DNA of 64,000 nucleotides from an uncultured Muribaculaceae bacterium (lineage in GTDB: Bacteria; Bacteroidota; Bacteroidia; Bacteroidales; Muribaculaceae): positions 29,767-93,766 of the forward strand of contig CAJUDL010000006.1 in the NCBI GenBank assembly GCA_910585285.1, read 5' to 3'. How positions within the stretch are numbered: position 1 is the stretch's first letter; each line of letters starts with the position of its first letter. Shown here piece after piece: positions 45,373-54,610 of the stretch. The position numbers and the translations under genes were made by a program. The notes below the pieces were generated by a model, which was given only the letters and a program-made list of their open reading frames with translations, did no database searches and was not told the origin of the DNA.

Positions 45373-45449
45373 CCACGTTGAAATAACCACCCATAACCAG
45401 CAAAGGGAAGTGAGGCATGATGTCTTCACTTCCCTTTGTCCTATTAATC
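45235..45449. repeat. guaA-tail direct repeat, copy 2
   Basis: Second copy of 43669-43883, with the hairpin CAAAGGGAAGTGA/TCACTTCCCTTTG near 45401-45438 retained. Sequence identity ends at about 45449. Confidence 0.95.
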
Positions 45450-45787
45450 ACGAACTTTAACCTCAAATCAAGCACTTAAAATATTCATTTTTATATCTAA
45501 AATCACGATGTTTCCATGGATAAATAAAAGTTTAAAAAAAATAATAATGTTAAAATGTGTTAATGTGTTTTTTTATTAGAAAATAATATCTATTTTTGTG
45601 GCATATTATTTGTCAGACAATATGATTTATATGATTATACTATAAAATCAAATATCATATTAACTACGAATAATCACACAGATTATTCTACAATATGAAC
45701 CATCACGTATATCATATAAATTATGGCAAATCCTTTAGATTAAATATAAATTAAAACAATAATTTATTAACAACTTAAAATTTGATT
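45450..45787. other. AT-rich promoter region before the secreted-protein gene
   Basis: No gene seen. A -7 box TATTTTTG lies at 45591-45598 with a T-rich tract at the -33 distance. The following ~190 nt of leader contain an imperfect inverted repeat (AATATGATTTATATGATT facing AATCAAATATCATATT) but no open frame of note. Confidence 0.45.
45591..45598 (+). promoter_or_regulatory. -7 promoter box of the secreted-protein gene
   Basis: TATTTTTG fits TAnnTTTG. The -33 region is T-rich but lacks a clean TTTG. Confidence 0.4.
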
Positions 45788-47281
45788 ATGAGAAACTTAC
45801 TACTTCTCTCGGGAATAGCATTTGCTTCCCTCACCATTTCTGCGGATAAGGTGGTCTTAGTTGCACCAGGTGCACAGAATATCTATAAGGGTAATGCCGA
45901 AACAGTAATTGTATTTCCGGAAGGCTTCTATTTTAACAAGCCACAGGCAAATATACCTGACGAATACATGAAAAAAGCATTTGCCTGCGACGTGCTTAAA
46001 ATTGAGGAGCTAACTGATGGCAAAGATTATGGTTTCCCAAAACCATCTTCCTCTTCTCCTTATAGCTACATTAACAATGGGGCGTTCTGGTGGTACACAA
46101 ATAATGCGTGGCGTTTTACACCGGCAAAAGGAATCACAATAAAAAACATTACTGTGCGCTCGCAAAGATTTGCAACCGGAGGTACAAAAGTTCCATCCAA
46201 TTTTGTACATCGCATCACACCAAAACCCGAAGATTCAAAAATCACATACAATAATGATCAGCTTGATAAAGCTGATGAAATCTATATAAATGTAGATAAT
46301 ATTAACACAAACCAACCTTTTGTGCTACAATCTTATGGTCAAAACAGATGCATATATTTCGAGATTGAATATGATGGAACAATTGAGCAGCCTCTGGTTC
46401 CATTATGCTCGGCAATGATTCCGTTTGTATCTGCAGACGAAGAAATTTCATTCGATTCTACACCGGGAGCAGATATATACTATACACTTGACGGAGAAAT
46501 GCCAACTGTAAATTCTACAAAATATACTACACCTTTCAAACTTGATAAATTTACAGTGGTTCGTGCCATAGCAGTAAAAGATGGAGTTGAAAGTTTCCCA
46601 TCATATGATGAATTCTTTGTAGTTGATTCGGACACTCAAATGGGCTTATTTGATTTTCATAATACAGAGTCGCTAGTCACAAGCGATGATAAACTCATCA
46701 GCCTCGATAACTTTGAAACAATCCCATCCAAGACTACGCCCCCAACTCTGCCGGACTATAAATACGATCTTAAAACCACAGAATTAGCCGATAATGGAGT
46801 GCATCTCTCGTTCCCTCAAACTACAGAAGAAGCGGCTCCATATATTGCCAGACCTTGGTCATGGCACTATGTAACAACATATAAGCCAATAGGGGCGCGA
46901 ACAAAGATAGTTGCGCCTGAAGGGACTGTTCTTACTAACATAATAGTTGTGGGAACTAACATGGACAGCATGAATATAGCTGATGACGAACCTCAGGCGG
47001 GTGAATGGGGACTTAATCCTTATAATCACGATTACGGCATGTGGACATATAATGCTACAAAACCATCAAATACTTTAACACTTAAAGGTGGAGCAGATAT
47101 AGGGCAGATATACGCATTTTATAAGAAAACAGGTACGGGAATCAAGACAATTGGCGATGAAAAATCAAACGATACCGAAGAATATTATAATTTACAGGGA
47201 ATAAAAGTCGCTGAGCCAACCAATGGTATTTACATTCTTCGTCAGGGGGGCAATACAAAAAAAATCATGGTAAGAAAATAA
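45788..47281 (+). CDS. Secreted protein with chitobiase-type CHB_HEX domain
   Basis: About 497 aa from the ATG at 45788 (a TTG six bases upstream is rejected). A signal peptide (LLLLSGIAFASLTISA) is followed by unknown beta-rich sequence. Near residue 225 is a CHB_HEX-like segment (FDSTPGADIYYTLDGEMPTV, then FTVVRAIAVKDG) of the type found beside carbohydrate-active enzymes. The C-terminus (YYNLQGIKVAEPTNGIYIL to KKIMVRK) resembles the sorting/anchoring tails of many Bacteroidales secreted proteins. No catalytic domain is recognised. It precedes the sialic-acid-type locus on the same strand but has its own promoter and hairpin, so membership is uncertain. Confidence 0.7.
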   Translation: MRNLLLLSGIAFASLTISADKVVLVAPGAQNIYKGNAETVIVFPEGFYFNKPQANIPDEYMKKAFACDVLKIEELTDGKDYGFPKPSSSSPYSYINNGAFWWYTNNAWRFTPAKGITIKNITVRSQRFATGGTKVPSNFVHRITPKPEDSKITYNNDQLDKADEIYINVDNINTNQPFVLQSYGQNRCIYFEIEYDGTIEQPLVPLCSAMIPFVSADEEISFDSTPGADIYYTLDGEMPTVNSTKYTTPFKLDKFTVVRAIAVKDGVESFPSYDEFFVVDSDTQMGLFDFHNTESLVTSDDKLISLDNFETIPSKTTPPTLPDYKYDLKTTELADNGVHLSFPQTTEEAAPYIARPWSWHYVTTYKPIGARTKIVAPEGTVLTNIIVVGTNMDSMNIADDEPQAGEWGLNPYNHDYGMWTYNATKPSNTLTLKGGADIGQIYAFYKKTGTGIKTIGDEKSNDTEEYYNLQGIKVAEPTNGIYILRQGGNTKKIMVRK

Positions 47282-47298
47282 GGTAGGAGTCTGGTTAT

Positions 47299-47328
47299 CT
47301 GAGGTGCGACAAATTTGTCGCACCTCAG
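47299..47328. terminator. Perfect 30-nt palindrome after the secreted-protein gene
   Basis: CTGAGGTGCGACAAA is followed directly by its exact complement, and flanking GTCTGG/CCAGAC sequences extend the fold. It lies 18 bp after the stop codon. It has no T tail but probably ends the upstream transcript in either direction. Confidence 0.65.
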
Positions 47329-47458
47329 GAACCAAAATCTCCAGACTGACTCTAATCCGGTGAGAGAAAACATAAAAGTTCATGGAAATAAAAGTACTTC
47401 ATATCGCTTAATTTCACTTTTTAAACAATAACATAGTGATTTAAGGGGTAAAAATCAG

Positions 47459-47466
47459 TAACTTTG
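47459..47466 (+). promoter_or_regulatory. -7 promoter box of the regulator-aldolase operon
   Basis: TAACTTTG is a perfect TAnnTTTG box, 35 bp before the regulator ATG. No clear -33 TTTG is seen. Confidence 0.55.
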
Positions 47467-47501
47467 TAGGACGATATTCATAATTAAATCAAACTATAGC
47501 C

Positions 47502-48263
47502 ATGGACAATATCTCACATAACCAAAACAGCAATATGGAATTAACATTAAAACCGACTCATACCACTCTCGTTGATCAGGTTGAAGACTGCCTTCTTGCT
47601 CATTTCAAGAACAATGATCTAAAGGTAGGGGATTCAATCCCTAATGAGAAGACGCTCTCTGAACAGCTTGGAGTCGCCCGTAGCGTGCTCCGGGAATGTC
47701 TGAGTCGACTTAAAATGTTCGGAATGATTCATTCAAGACCCAGAAAAGGGATGACATTGGCAGAACCAACAATACTTGGAGGCATGAAACGTGTGATTGA
47801 TCCTCGATTCCTCACAGAAGACACGGTGCTCGACTTGCTTGAGTTCCGTATAGCACTTGAAATAGGAATATCCTCAGATATATTTGAAAAAATCAAACCT
47901 GAGGATCTAAAAGAAATAGAGGAGATTGTAAGCATTGGCAAGATGATAGAGAACAACGAATACTCGATATCGAGTGAAACGATGTTCCATACTAAACTCT
48001 ACCAGATTACAGGTAACAAAACTATTGCAGAATTTCAAGATATCATACATCCGGTGCTGACTTTCATTAAAGAGAAATATCACCGGGAACTATCCGCAAT
48101 CAACAGTAGTCTTAAAGAAGAAGGGATCACAGCTTCTCATGCCGATCTACTTAATTTATTGAAAAAAGGTGACAAAGCAGCTTACCGCATAGCTATAGAA
48201 TGGCATTTTGAGCCATACAGACGGTTGATGCGGGATATAATAAAAAAACAAACATCATCATGA
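47502..48263 (+). CDS. FadR-type GntR regulator
   Basis: A 253-aa protein. A winged helix-turn-helix (VGDSIPNEKTLSEQLGVARS, VLRECLSRLKMFGMI) is followed by a helical FCD ligand-binding domain. Members of this group often repress sugar-acid or sialic-acid genes and release DNA on binding the substrate. The gene overlaps the aldolase start by four bases (ATGA), so the regulator and lyase are cotranscribed. An alternative start (MELTLKP) lies 33 bases downstream. The likely ligand is the aldolase substrate or a related intermediate, inferred from context. Confidence 0.9.
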   Translation: MDNISHNQNSNMELTLKPTHTTLVDQVEDCLLAHFKNNDLKVGDSIPNEKTLSEQLGVARSVLRECLSRLKMFGMIHSRPRKGMTLAEPTILGGMKRVIDPRFLTEDTVLDLLEFRIALEIGISSDIFEKIKPEDLKEIEEIVSIGKMIENNEYSISSETMFHTKLYQITGNKTIAEFQDIIHPVLTFIKEKYHRELSAINSSLKEEGITASHADLLNLLKKGDKAAYRIAIEWHFEPYRRLMRDIIKKQTSS

Positions 48264-49174
48264 AAAATTACGAACGCATAAAAGGAATGATTGCCGCGAC
48301 TTTTACTCCGATAAAGGAAAACGGTGACATTAATTACGATGAAATCAAGCACTATGCGGATTATTTAGCAAACACACCCATAAAAGGTGTTTTTGTGAAC
48401 GGCACAACCGGAGAATTCACTTCACTAACCATAAACGAGAGAAAAAAATTACTTGAAGTCTGGATAAAAGAGGCAGGCGGTCGCTTCAAAGTCATTTGCC
48501 ATATTGGAAGTAATTGTCAGAGAGATAGCGCTGAACTTGCAGCACACGCTCAAGCCAATGGAGCAGATGCCATCGGATCAATCGCCCCATCATTTTTTAA
48601 ACCCGCAACAGTCCAAGACCTGGTAGATTATTTCATACCTATTGCATCAGCCGCTTCCGAACTACCATTCTATTATTATAATATGCCATCTATGACTGGT
48701 GTAAATCTTCCGGTTGATAAATTCCTAAGCTTAGGGCATCGTTATATACCAAATCTTGTAGGGACAAAATTTACCCACAACAATCTTATGGAGATGGGAG
48801 CTTGCATCAACCTTGATGGCGGAAGCTTCGAAGTTCTTCATGGTTACGACGAAATACTTATTTCCGGAATTGCAATGGGTTCTAAAGGTGGTGTGGGCAG
48901 TACATACAATTACATACCAGATATCTATGACGGTATTTTCCAAACAATGGAAGCAAACGATATTGAGACAGCCCGTGTCCTTCAAATGAAATCAATCCGC
49001 ACAGTGGAAGTGATTATAAAATATGGAGGAGGCGTGCGTGGAGGCAAAGCCATTATGAATCTGATTGGTATCAAATGCGGTCAGTGTAGACCACCAATTG
49101 CACGCATGTCCAAGGATGAATATGATGCACTTTATGAAGATGTCAATACTCTTGGATTTATAAACCGGAGATAA
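48260..49174 (+). CDS. nanA: N-acetylneuraminate lyase-like DapA-family aldolase
   Basis: A 304-aa class I aldolase of the DHDPS/NAL family. FVNGTTGEFTSL binds the carboxylate, YYYNMPSMTG has the catalytic tyrosine, and GTKFTHNNL carries the Schiff-base lysine. The GTTGE form rather than GTTGES, together with the sialidase and mutarotase genes nearby, supports cleavage of sialic acid into N-acetylmannosamine and pyruvate. Another 2-keto-sugar-acid substrate is possible. It overlaps the regulator and is 41 bp before the sialidase. Confidence 0.85.
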   Translation: MKNYERIKGMIAATFTPIKENGDINYDEIKHYADYLANTPIKGVFVNGTTGEFTSLTINERKKLLEVWIKEAGGRFKVICHIGSNCQRDSAELAAHAQANGADAIGSIAPSFFKPATVQDLVDYFIPIASAASELPFYYYNMPSMTGVNLPVDKFLSLGHRYIPNLVGTKFTHNNLMEMGACINLDGGSFEVLHGYDEILISGIAMGSKGGVGSTYNYIPDIYDGIFQTMEANDIETARVLQMKSIRTVEVIIKYGGGVRGGKAIMNLIGIKCGQCRPPIARMSKDEYDALYEDVNTLGFINRR

Positions 49175-49215
49175 GATAAATTCATCAGTAAGGGAAACCA
49201 CAATAAGAATGCCAC

Positions 49216-50913
49216 ATGAAAATACTCGTAACCATAATATTCATCCTTTTATCGGTTCAACTTCCGGTATTATCTTCAGTCATACCCACACCGCATGGGA
49301 TGAAGGTAACGTTACGAACCCCTATTGTTCCGGTTCTTTCAGGTCGCAAACATTCTCCATCTGAGAGTATCACTATTGTCTCTGATAAAAAAACAACTTT
49401 CAATAATCTAAAACTTGACTTTCAAGGCACAACAGATTACAGAGATATCGAAGAAGTTGCAATATATACTTCATCAAATGGTAAGGAGTTTACTGAAACA
49501 AATTGTGTTGGCATTTCTGCGACAAAGGGTAAAAGCTCTATTAGGATACCTTTATCTTGTTCTATAAATCCAGATACGATTAATCTATGGGTAGGCATTA
49601 CACTCAAGGACTCTATAAATCTCAATCATAAGTTAAGGATTAATTTAACTGAAATCTCGACAAACAATGGGACATTCCGTCTTCCTGCACAAAAAGATGT
49701 TAATACCGGTATGCATCGTATTGGAATCGCATTGCATTGTAAGGGAGAAGAAGGAGTTTCCACATGTCGTATTCCCGGTATTGTAACAGCATCAGATAAC
49801 TCACTGATCGCAATTTTTGATGCTCGTCGTGAAAATGCACGCGATCTTCAAGGAGATATAGATATCGCATTTAAACGCAGTATTGATGGAGGATCAACAT
49901 GGAGCTCGATGCACAATATCCTTGATATGGGAAATTGGGGAGGTTTACCTCAACGATATAATGGGGTTAGCGACGCCTGCATAGTCAAAGACCCAATCAC
50001 AAACCGAATATTTGTAGCAGGATTATGGATGCATGGCGCACTTGATAAAGATGGGAAATGGATTGAAGGACTTGATGAGAAGAGTAACTATTGGATCCAT
50101 CAATGGAAAGGTAAAGGTTCTCAACCGGGAATTGGAGTTAAAGAAACATGCCAGTTTATTATTGCGTTCAGTGATGATAATGGAATTACATGGAGTAAAC
50201 CAAGAAATATCACAGCTGAAACAAAACGTAATGAGTGGTGGCTCTATGCTCCCGCACCAGGTCAAGGTCTGGCTTTACGCAACGGCGCCATAATCATTCC
50301 GTCCCAAGGTCGAGATGAAAACGGTCTTCCTTTCTCAAATATCACGTACAGCCTCGACCATGGTGAGACATGGTCAGCTTCAAATCCAGCGTGGAAGAAT
50401 GTCACGGAATGCAATGCCGTGGAATTGAGTAATGGCGATATCATGCTTAATATGCGCGACAATCGTAACCGCGGACACATATATCCTAACGGCAGGCGTA
50501 TATGTGTGTCGTCTGATTTAGGTATGAACTGGCAAGAACATCCAACCTCAAGACATGCATTGGTGGAACCGACATGTATGGCAAGTCTATATCGTCATAA
50601 TTATCTCACTTCTAAGGGAGGAAAAGCTTCGGTATTACTTTTCGTTAATCCAGACGATTATAAAACAAGGCATAATCTGACATTAAAAGCAAGTTTTGAC
50701 GACGGAATGACATGGCATAAACAAAACAGCATTCTATTCGATGAAACCCAAAGCATGGGATATTCATCAATAACATCCGTAGATCCACAAACTATCGGCA
50801 TACTTTATGAAAGTGGACTTGCCGATTTGGTGTTTATACATATCTCATTGGATGAAATTATGAATTCTCCAAAAAACGCAAATTATAAATCCAGTAATTC
50901 TAAATCAAAATGA
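49216..50913 (+). CDS. Exo-alpha-sialidase (GH33)
   Basis: A 565-aa secreted glycosidase. A signal peptide precedes an N-terminal beta domain (to about residue 165). The catalytic six-bladed propeller follows, with TCRIPGIV as the RIP motif whose Arg binds the sialate carboxylate. Asp-box-like sequences recur as SIDGGSTW, SDDNGITW, SLDHGETW and SFDDGMTW. It should cleave terminal sialic acids from host glycans outside the cell or in the periplasm. Its stop overlaps the MFS gene start (ATGA), so release and uptake are coupled in expression. Confidence 0.92.
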   Translation: MKILVTIIFILLSVQLPVLSSVIPTPHGMKVTLRTPIVPVLSGRKHSPSESITIVSDKKTTFNNLKLDFQGTTDYRDIEEVAIYTSSNGKEFTETNCVGISATKGKSSIRIPLSCSINPDTINLWVGITLKDSINLNHKLRINLTEISTNNGTFRLPAQKDVNTGMHRIGIALHCKGEEGVSTCRIPGIVTASDNSLIAIFDARRENARDLQGDIDIAFKRSIDGGSTWSSMHNILDMGNWGGLPQRYNGVSDACIVKDPITNRIFVAGLWMHGALDKDGKWIEGLDEKSNYWIHQWKGKGSQPGIGVKETCQFIIAFSDDNGITWSKPRNITAETKRNEWWLYAPAPGQGLALRNGAIIIPSQGRDENGLPFSNITYSLDHGETWSASNPAWKNVTECNAVELSNGDIMLNMRDNRNRGHIYPNGRRICVSSDLGMNWQEHPTSRHALVEPTCMASLYRHNYLTSKGGKASVLLFVNPDDYKTRHNLTLKASFDDGMTWHKQNSILFDETQSMGYSSITSVDPQTIGILYESGLADLVFIHISLDEIMNSPKNANYKSSNSKSK

Positions 50914-52166
50914 AATCGATTATAAATCAAAATACACGGACTTATGCATGGGTTGTAGTTGCGTTGCTTTGGATAGTGGGCATGCTCAATTACATGGATC
51001 GTCAAATGCTATCCACTATGCGTGAGTCGATCATGGTAGACATTACCCAGCTTGAATCAGCTGCCAACTTTGGTAGGCTTATGGCTGTATTTCTTTGGGT
51101 GTATGGTATCATGAGTCCATTTTCAGGCATTGTAGGCGATCGCATGTCGCGAAAATGGGTGATTGTCATAGCTCTCTTTGTATGGTCGTTCGTTACCTTC
51201 ATGATGGGATATGCCACTACTTTCGGTCAACTTTACGCACTACGCGGCATCATGGGTGTAAGCGAAGCTCTTTATATGCCTGCGGCGTTATCTCTGATTG
51301 CCGACTATCACCGCGAGCGCACGCGCTCCCTGGCAATAGGCATCAATATGACCGGAATCTACTTTGGTCAGGCAATAGGAGGATTCGGTGCCTCGCTTGC
51401 CATGATGTGGGGATGGCACGGCACGTTTCATACTCTTGGCATCATTGGCATGATATACAGCGCGATACTCATCTTCATGCTTCACGACTTCCCAAAACAC
51501 ATTGTAGCGGTAGAGACTGAAGAAAAAAAGAATGTGCCGGTGTTCAAAGGTCTGGCAATGCTTATGGCTAACGTCTCTTTCTGGATTATTCTTTTCTACT
51601 TCTGCGTGCCTTCCGTGCCTGGATGGGCAGCAAAGAACTGGCTCCCCTCGCTCTTCTCATCAAGCCTTGGAATAGGCATGGAGACCGCCGGACCGATAGC
51701 CACAATCTCCATTGCGGTCTCATCCTTCGCCGGTGTGCTTATTGGCGGTTTCATTTCCGACCGATGGGTGATACGTAACGTGAAAGGGAGAATCTATACT
51801 GTCTCCATAGGTCTTTTGATGATGGTGCCCGCCCTGCTTTGCATAGGTTATGGCACATCACTGGCAGCGGTGGTGCTTGGTGCTGTGCTCTTCGGACTCG
51901 GTTTCGGTTTCTTCGATGCCAACAACATGCCTATCCTTTGCCAGTTTGTATCATCGCGCAATCGCGCAACTGCCTACGGTATGATGAATATGTGCAGTGT
52001 CTTCGCCGGAGCAGCCGTGACAGATTTACTTGGTAAATCGATGGACACCGGCAATCTGGGCAGAGATTTCGCACTGCTTTCCGTGCTTGTGGCGTTCACC
52101 GTGATACTTATTCTCGTATGTCTGCGACCCAAAACAGTAGATAAAAAATTCCATACAGCTCTATAA
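50910..52166 (+). CDS. MFS transporter, sialic acid/sugar acid type
   Basis: A 418-aa carrier with about twelve hydrophobic segments. GDRMSRKWVIVIA between helices 2 and 3 is the MFS signature, and a second, equivalent segment occurs in the middle (GGFISDRWVIRNV). MLNYMDRQMLSTM near the N-terminus is typical of the anion:proton (sugar acid) group. It overlaps the sialidase gene and probably imports the released sialic acid across the inner membrane. Codon use is richer in GC than the neighbouring sialidase and S1/P1 genes. Confidence 0.88.
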   Translation: MKSIINQNTRTYAWVVVALLWIVGMLNYMDRQMLSTMRESIMVDITQLESAANFGRLMAVFLWVYGIMSPFSGIVGDRMSRKWVIVIALFVWSFVTFMMGYATTFGQLYALRGIMGVSEALYMPAALSLIADYHRERTRSLAIGINMTGIYFGQAIGGFGASLAMMWGWHGTFHTLGIIGMIYSAILIFMLHDFPKHIVAVETEEKKNVPVFKGLAMLMANVSFWIILFYFCVPSVPGWAAKNWLPSLFSSSLGIGMETAGPIATISIAVSSFAGVLIGGFISDRWVIRNVKGRIYTVSIGLLMMVPALLCIGYGTSLAAVVLGAVLFGLGFGFFDANNMPILCQFVSSRNRATAYGMMNMCSVFAGAAVTDLLGKSMDTGNLGRDFALLSVLVAFTVILILVCLRPKTVDKKFHTAL

Positions 52167-52214
52167 ACATAGCGCATAATATAATCTAACAAATTACTTA
52201 TATTCAGCATATTA

Positions 52215-52236
52215 GAGTTAGAAACATTTCTAACTC
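52215..52236 (+). terminator. Hairpin between MFS and S1/P1 nuclease genes
   Basis: GAGTTAGAAA, a 2-nt loop, then TTTCTAACTC: a perfect 10-bp stem in the 105-bp gap. It has no T tail and may be a weak terminator or processing site dividing the locus. Confidence 0.5.
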
Positions 52237-52271
52237 AGACTCGTTATTAACCTATTCCAAAATTATATTAT

Positions 52272-53081
52272 ATGAAAAAGAGATTGAAAACATTCTGGTT
52301 TATTCTTTTGTTTGTGGCATTCGGATCTCACGCATTCGGAAGAATTGGACATGATGCTGTTGCATATATTGCGGAATGCAACTTAACACCTAAGGCAAAA
52401 TCTACCATTGAGAAATACCTTGGAGGGCGCTCAATTGTGTATTATGCATCCTGGATGGACTACGTGAGACTTACACCCGAATATAAGTACAGTGACGGTT
52501 GGCATAGTGCGTCAGTCGATTCATTAGGCAATCATAAGCTCTGGAAAGAACGTTATGAAGCGTATACCGGCATAAATACTGTGATGAATAATGTTGAAAA
52601 CGGCAAATACAAGTCAATGCCCGATTCCGCTGTAGCAGTGTCTATCAAACTTTTGGTGCATATGATAGGAGATATGCATTGCCCCTCACATACATTTTTC
52701 GAAGGCAAGACACAAGGTATCAACTTCTATCTTGGCTCTGTGAAAAAACGTTTTCATAAATTTTGGGATGAAGATATTTTTGAGCTTGCCCATAAGTGGC
52801 TCTATGAAGATTACAGATATCAGCTGGATCGCTTATCTCCAAAAGAAAAAGAAAAAATTACAAACGGGTCCCTTATAGACTGGATTGAGGAAAATGCCCG
52901 CACGATTAGACCCGTGTATGACATTCTAACGCCGGAACGTAAATTCGACAAAGCCGAAGTATCAAAACTTGTATTGGATATGGGTGAGCTTACCGACAAT
53001 CAGATATTAAAAGCAGGCCATAGACTTGCGCATGTATTAAATTCAATCTTTGATCCGAAGTATCCGAAATGGGAAAGATAA
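52272..53081 (+). CDS. S1/P1-type nuclease
   Basis: A 269-aa secreted zinc enzyme. After the signal peptide the mature protein would start near FGRIGHDAVAYIA, where the conserved Trp-like N-terminus and His ligand are found (here Phe replaces the usual N-terminal Trp). ASWMDYVR and HMIGDMHCPSHTF are typical of the S1/P1 nuclease / phospholipase C superfamily. It would cleave single-stranded nucleic acids or 3'-nucleotides in the periplasm. Its presence inside a sialic-acid locus is unusual; the kelch gene overlaps its end by 13 bases. Confidence 0.88.
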   Translation: MKKRLKTFWFILLFVAFGSHAFGRIGHDAVAYIAECNLTPKAKSTIEKYLGGRSIVYYASWMDYVRLTPEYKYSDGWHSASVDSLGNHKLWKERYEAYTGINTVMNNVENGKYKSMPDSAVAVSIKLLVHMIGDMHCPSHTFFEGKTQGINFYLGSVKKRFHKFWDEDIFELAHKWLYEDYRYQLDRLSPKEKEKITNGSLIDWIEENARTIRPVYDILTPERKFDKAEVSKLVLDMGELTDNQILKAGHRLAHVLNSIFDPKYPKWER

Positions 53082-54163
53082 ATAATATAATAATTATGGC
53101 TACAATGACTCTTTCTGCAATCTGTAATGAAAATGTTACAGCTTGCACACCTGTCGGTTCAGATTTAAATAATGTATGCATCACATGGGATGCGACGTTA
53201 AAATTACCTCCACTACCTGGTGACTCTATAAATATTGGCGTTGCCGGAGGATACGCAGGGATTATTGGGGGTAAATTAATTCTGGCTGGAGGTGCCAACT
53301 TTCCTGATGGATTTCCTTGGACGGGTGCTAAAAAAATATGGCATCGAAATCTCTATGTTTTTAATCCTGTTAAAAACACATGGGAAATATTTGAAAATTT
53401 TCTGCCTTTACCAATAGCATATGGAGTATCTATAACAATTCCGTCTGGAGTGCTCATGATTGGAGGCAATAATGACAACGGAAGACTGGATACAGTCTGG
53501 CTTCTTACTATCGAGAATGGTAAGCCTCGCATCAATAAGGACAGATACCCATCATTACCTTTTCCATTGTCGAATGCTACCGGTGCGCTTATTGACAATT
53601 TTGTGTATCTCGCAGGAGGAACCGCAGGTGTGGGAAAGGAGGAAGAAGCTTCACATACTTTTCTACGACTTGATCTTGATCATCCGGAAGATGGATGGGA
53701 AGAATTACTTCCGTGGTCCGGTCCTACTCTGGGCTATAGTGTCGCTGCTGGAGCAAACCATAAATTTTATCTTTTCGGAGGAAGAGACTTTGGTAAAGAT
53801 AAAGTCACAGCCATTTGCACCGATGGTTATGAATATGACCCTAAAAAGAACCTTTGGAAGAAACTTGATATTGAATTCCCGGTTATGGCAGGAACCGCTG
53901 TAACTCTCAATAACAAGATTTATTTCTTTGGCGGAGTTGATAAGATTTTACCAACAGATCCTTTCCATCCTGGATTTCCACGGGTTTTAAGAGAATATGA
54001 TCCCATATCCGGTCGAATACAAGAAATTTCAGAATCTCCCGCCCCCGTTGCAGTGACCACTACGGCTGTATTGGCAAGTGATAAAACTATATACATAGTC
54101 AGTGGTGAAATCCGTCCCGGAATCCGCACCCCTGTTGTATTACGATGTCGAGTTAAACAATAA
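53069..54163 (+). CDS. nanM: Kelch-repeat N-acetylneuraminate mutarotase-like protein
   Basis: A 364-aa secreted kelch protein with about six blades. Repeated glycine-pair motifs include LILAGGANFPDG, VLMIGGNNDNG, YLAGGTAGVG, YLFGGRDFG and YFFGGVDK. The FPDG.PW.GAKK.W segment is typical of cyclic sialate mutarotases, which interconvert alpha and beta anomers after sialidase release. The start lies inside the S1/P1 gene; a second ATG at 53096 is possible. The context supports the sialate role. Confidence 0.88.
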   Translation: MGKINNIIIMATMTLSAICNENVTACTPVGSDLNNVCITWDATLKLPPLPGDSINIGVAGGYAGIIGGKLILAGGANFPDGFPWTGAKKIWHRNLYVFNPVKNTWEIFENFLPLPIAYGVSITIPSGVLMIGGNNDNGRLDTVWLLTIENGKPRINKDRYPSLPFPLSNATGALIDNFVYLAGGTAGVGKEEEASHTFLRLDLDHPEDGWEELLPWSGPTLGYSVAAGANHKFYLFGGRDFGKDKVTAICTDGYEYDPKKNLWKKLDIEFPVMAGTAVTLNNKIYFFGGVDKILPTDPFHPGFPRVLREYDPISGRIQEISESPAPVAVTTTAVLASDKTIYIVSGEIRPGIRTPVVLRCRVKQ

Positions 54164-54194
54164 ATTAGAATTAATAACAACTAATCTAAGAATC

Positions 54195-54602
54195 ATGTAT
54201 AAAACTTTTACAAAACTTCTATTGGCGATTCTTATCTTGCTTCCTTTGGAAAGCTGTAAAGAAGATGAAGACCGAGGCATTCCCGGTTTTAGTGATATAA
54301 CAGTATCACCTGCAAAGGATGTATACGAAATAGGAGATGTTATAACATGCACTATACACATGACCAAACCCGCAGGACCTACACTCAAAAAAGCGACATA
54401 CTGGTGGTTCACTTCATGGTGGTTTAAAGATGCCGATCAACCAGTAGATTTTCAGGAATTCTCTGAAGATGGTACCTGCGTATCAAAAGAGATTACACTT
54501 ACAGAAACAGGCGATTTAAAATTATATTTCTTTGGACGCCTTGAGTATCCTAAATATGACTGGGAAAAAATTGAGATAGCAAAAACCATAAAAGTAAAAT
54601 AA
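54195..54602 (+). CDS. Small lipoprotein of the glycan locus
   Basis: About 135 aa from the ATG at 54195, just after the kelch gene; a longer frame from 54102 overlaps it and is rejected. A lipoprotein signal ends at LLPLESC, with Cys as the lipidation site. The mature part is beta-rich with a YWWFTSWWFKDAD segment. No family recognised. It is directly before SusC and could be a surface glycan-binding accessory protein, but this is inference. Confidence 0.65.
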   Translation: MYKTFTKLLLAILILLPLESCKEDEDRGIPGFSDITVSPAKDVYEIGDVITCTIHMTKPAGPTLKKATYWWFTSWWFKDADQPVDFQEFSEDGTCVSKEITLTETGDLKLYFFGRLEYPKYDWEKIEIAKTIKVK

Positions 54603-54610
54603 ATATTATC

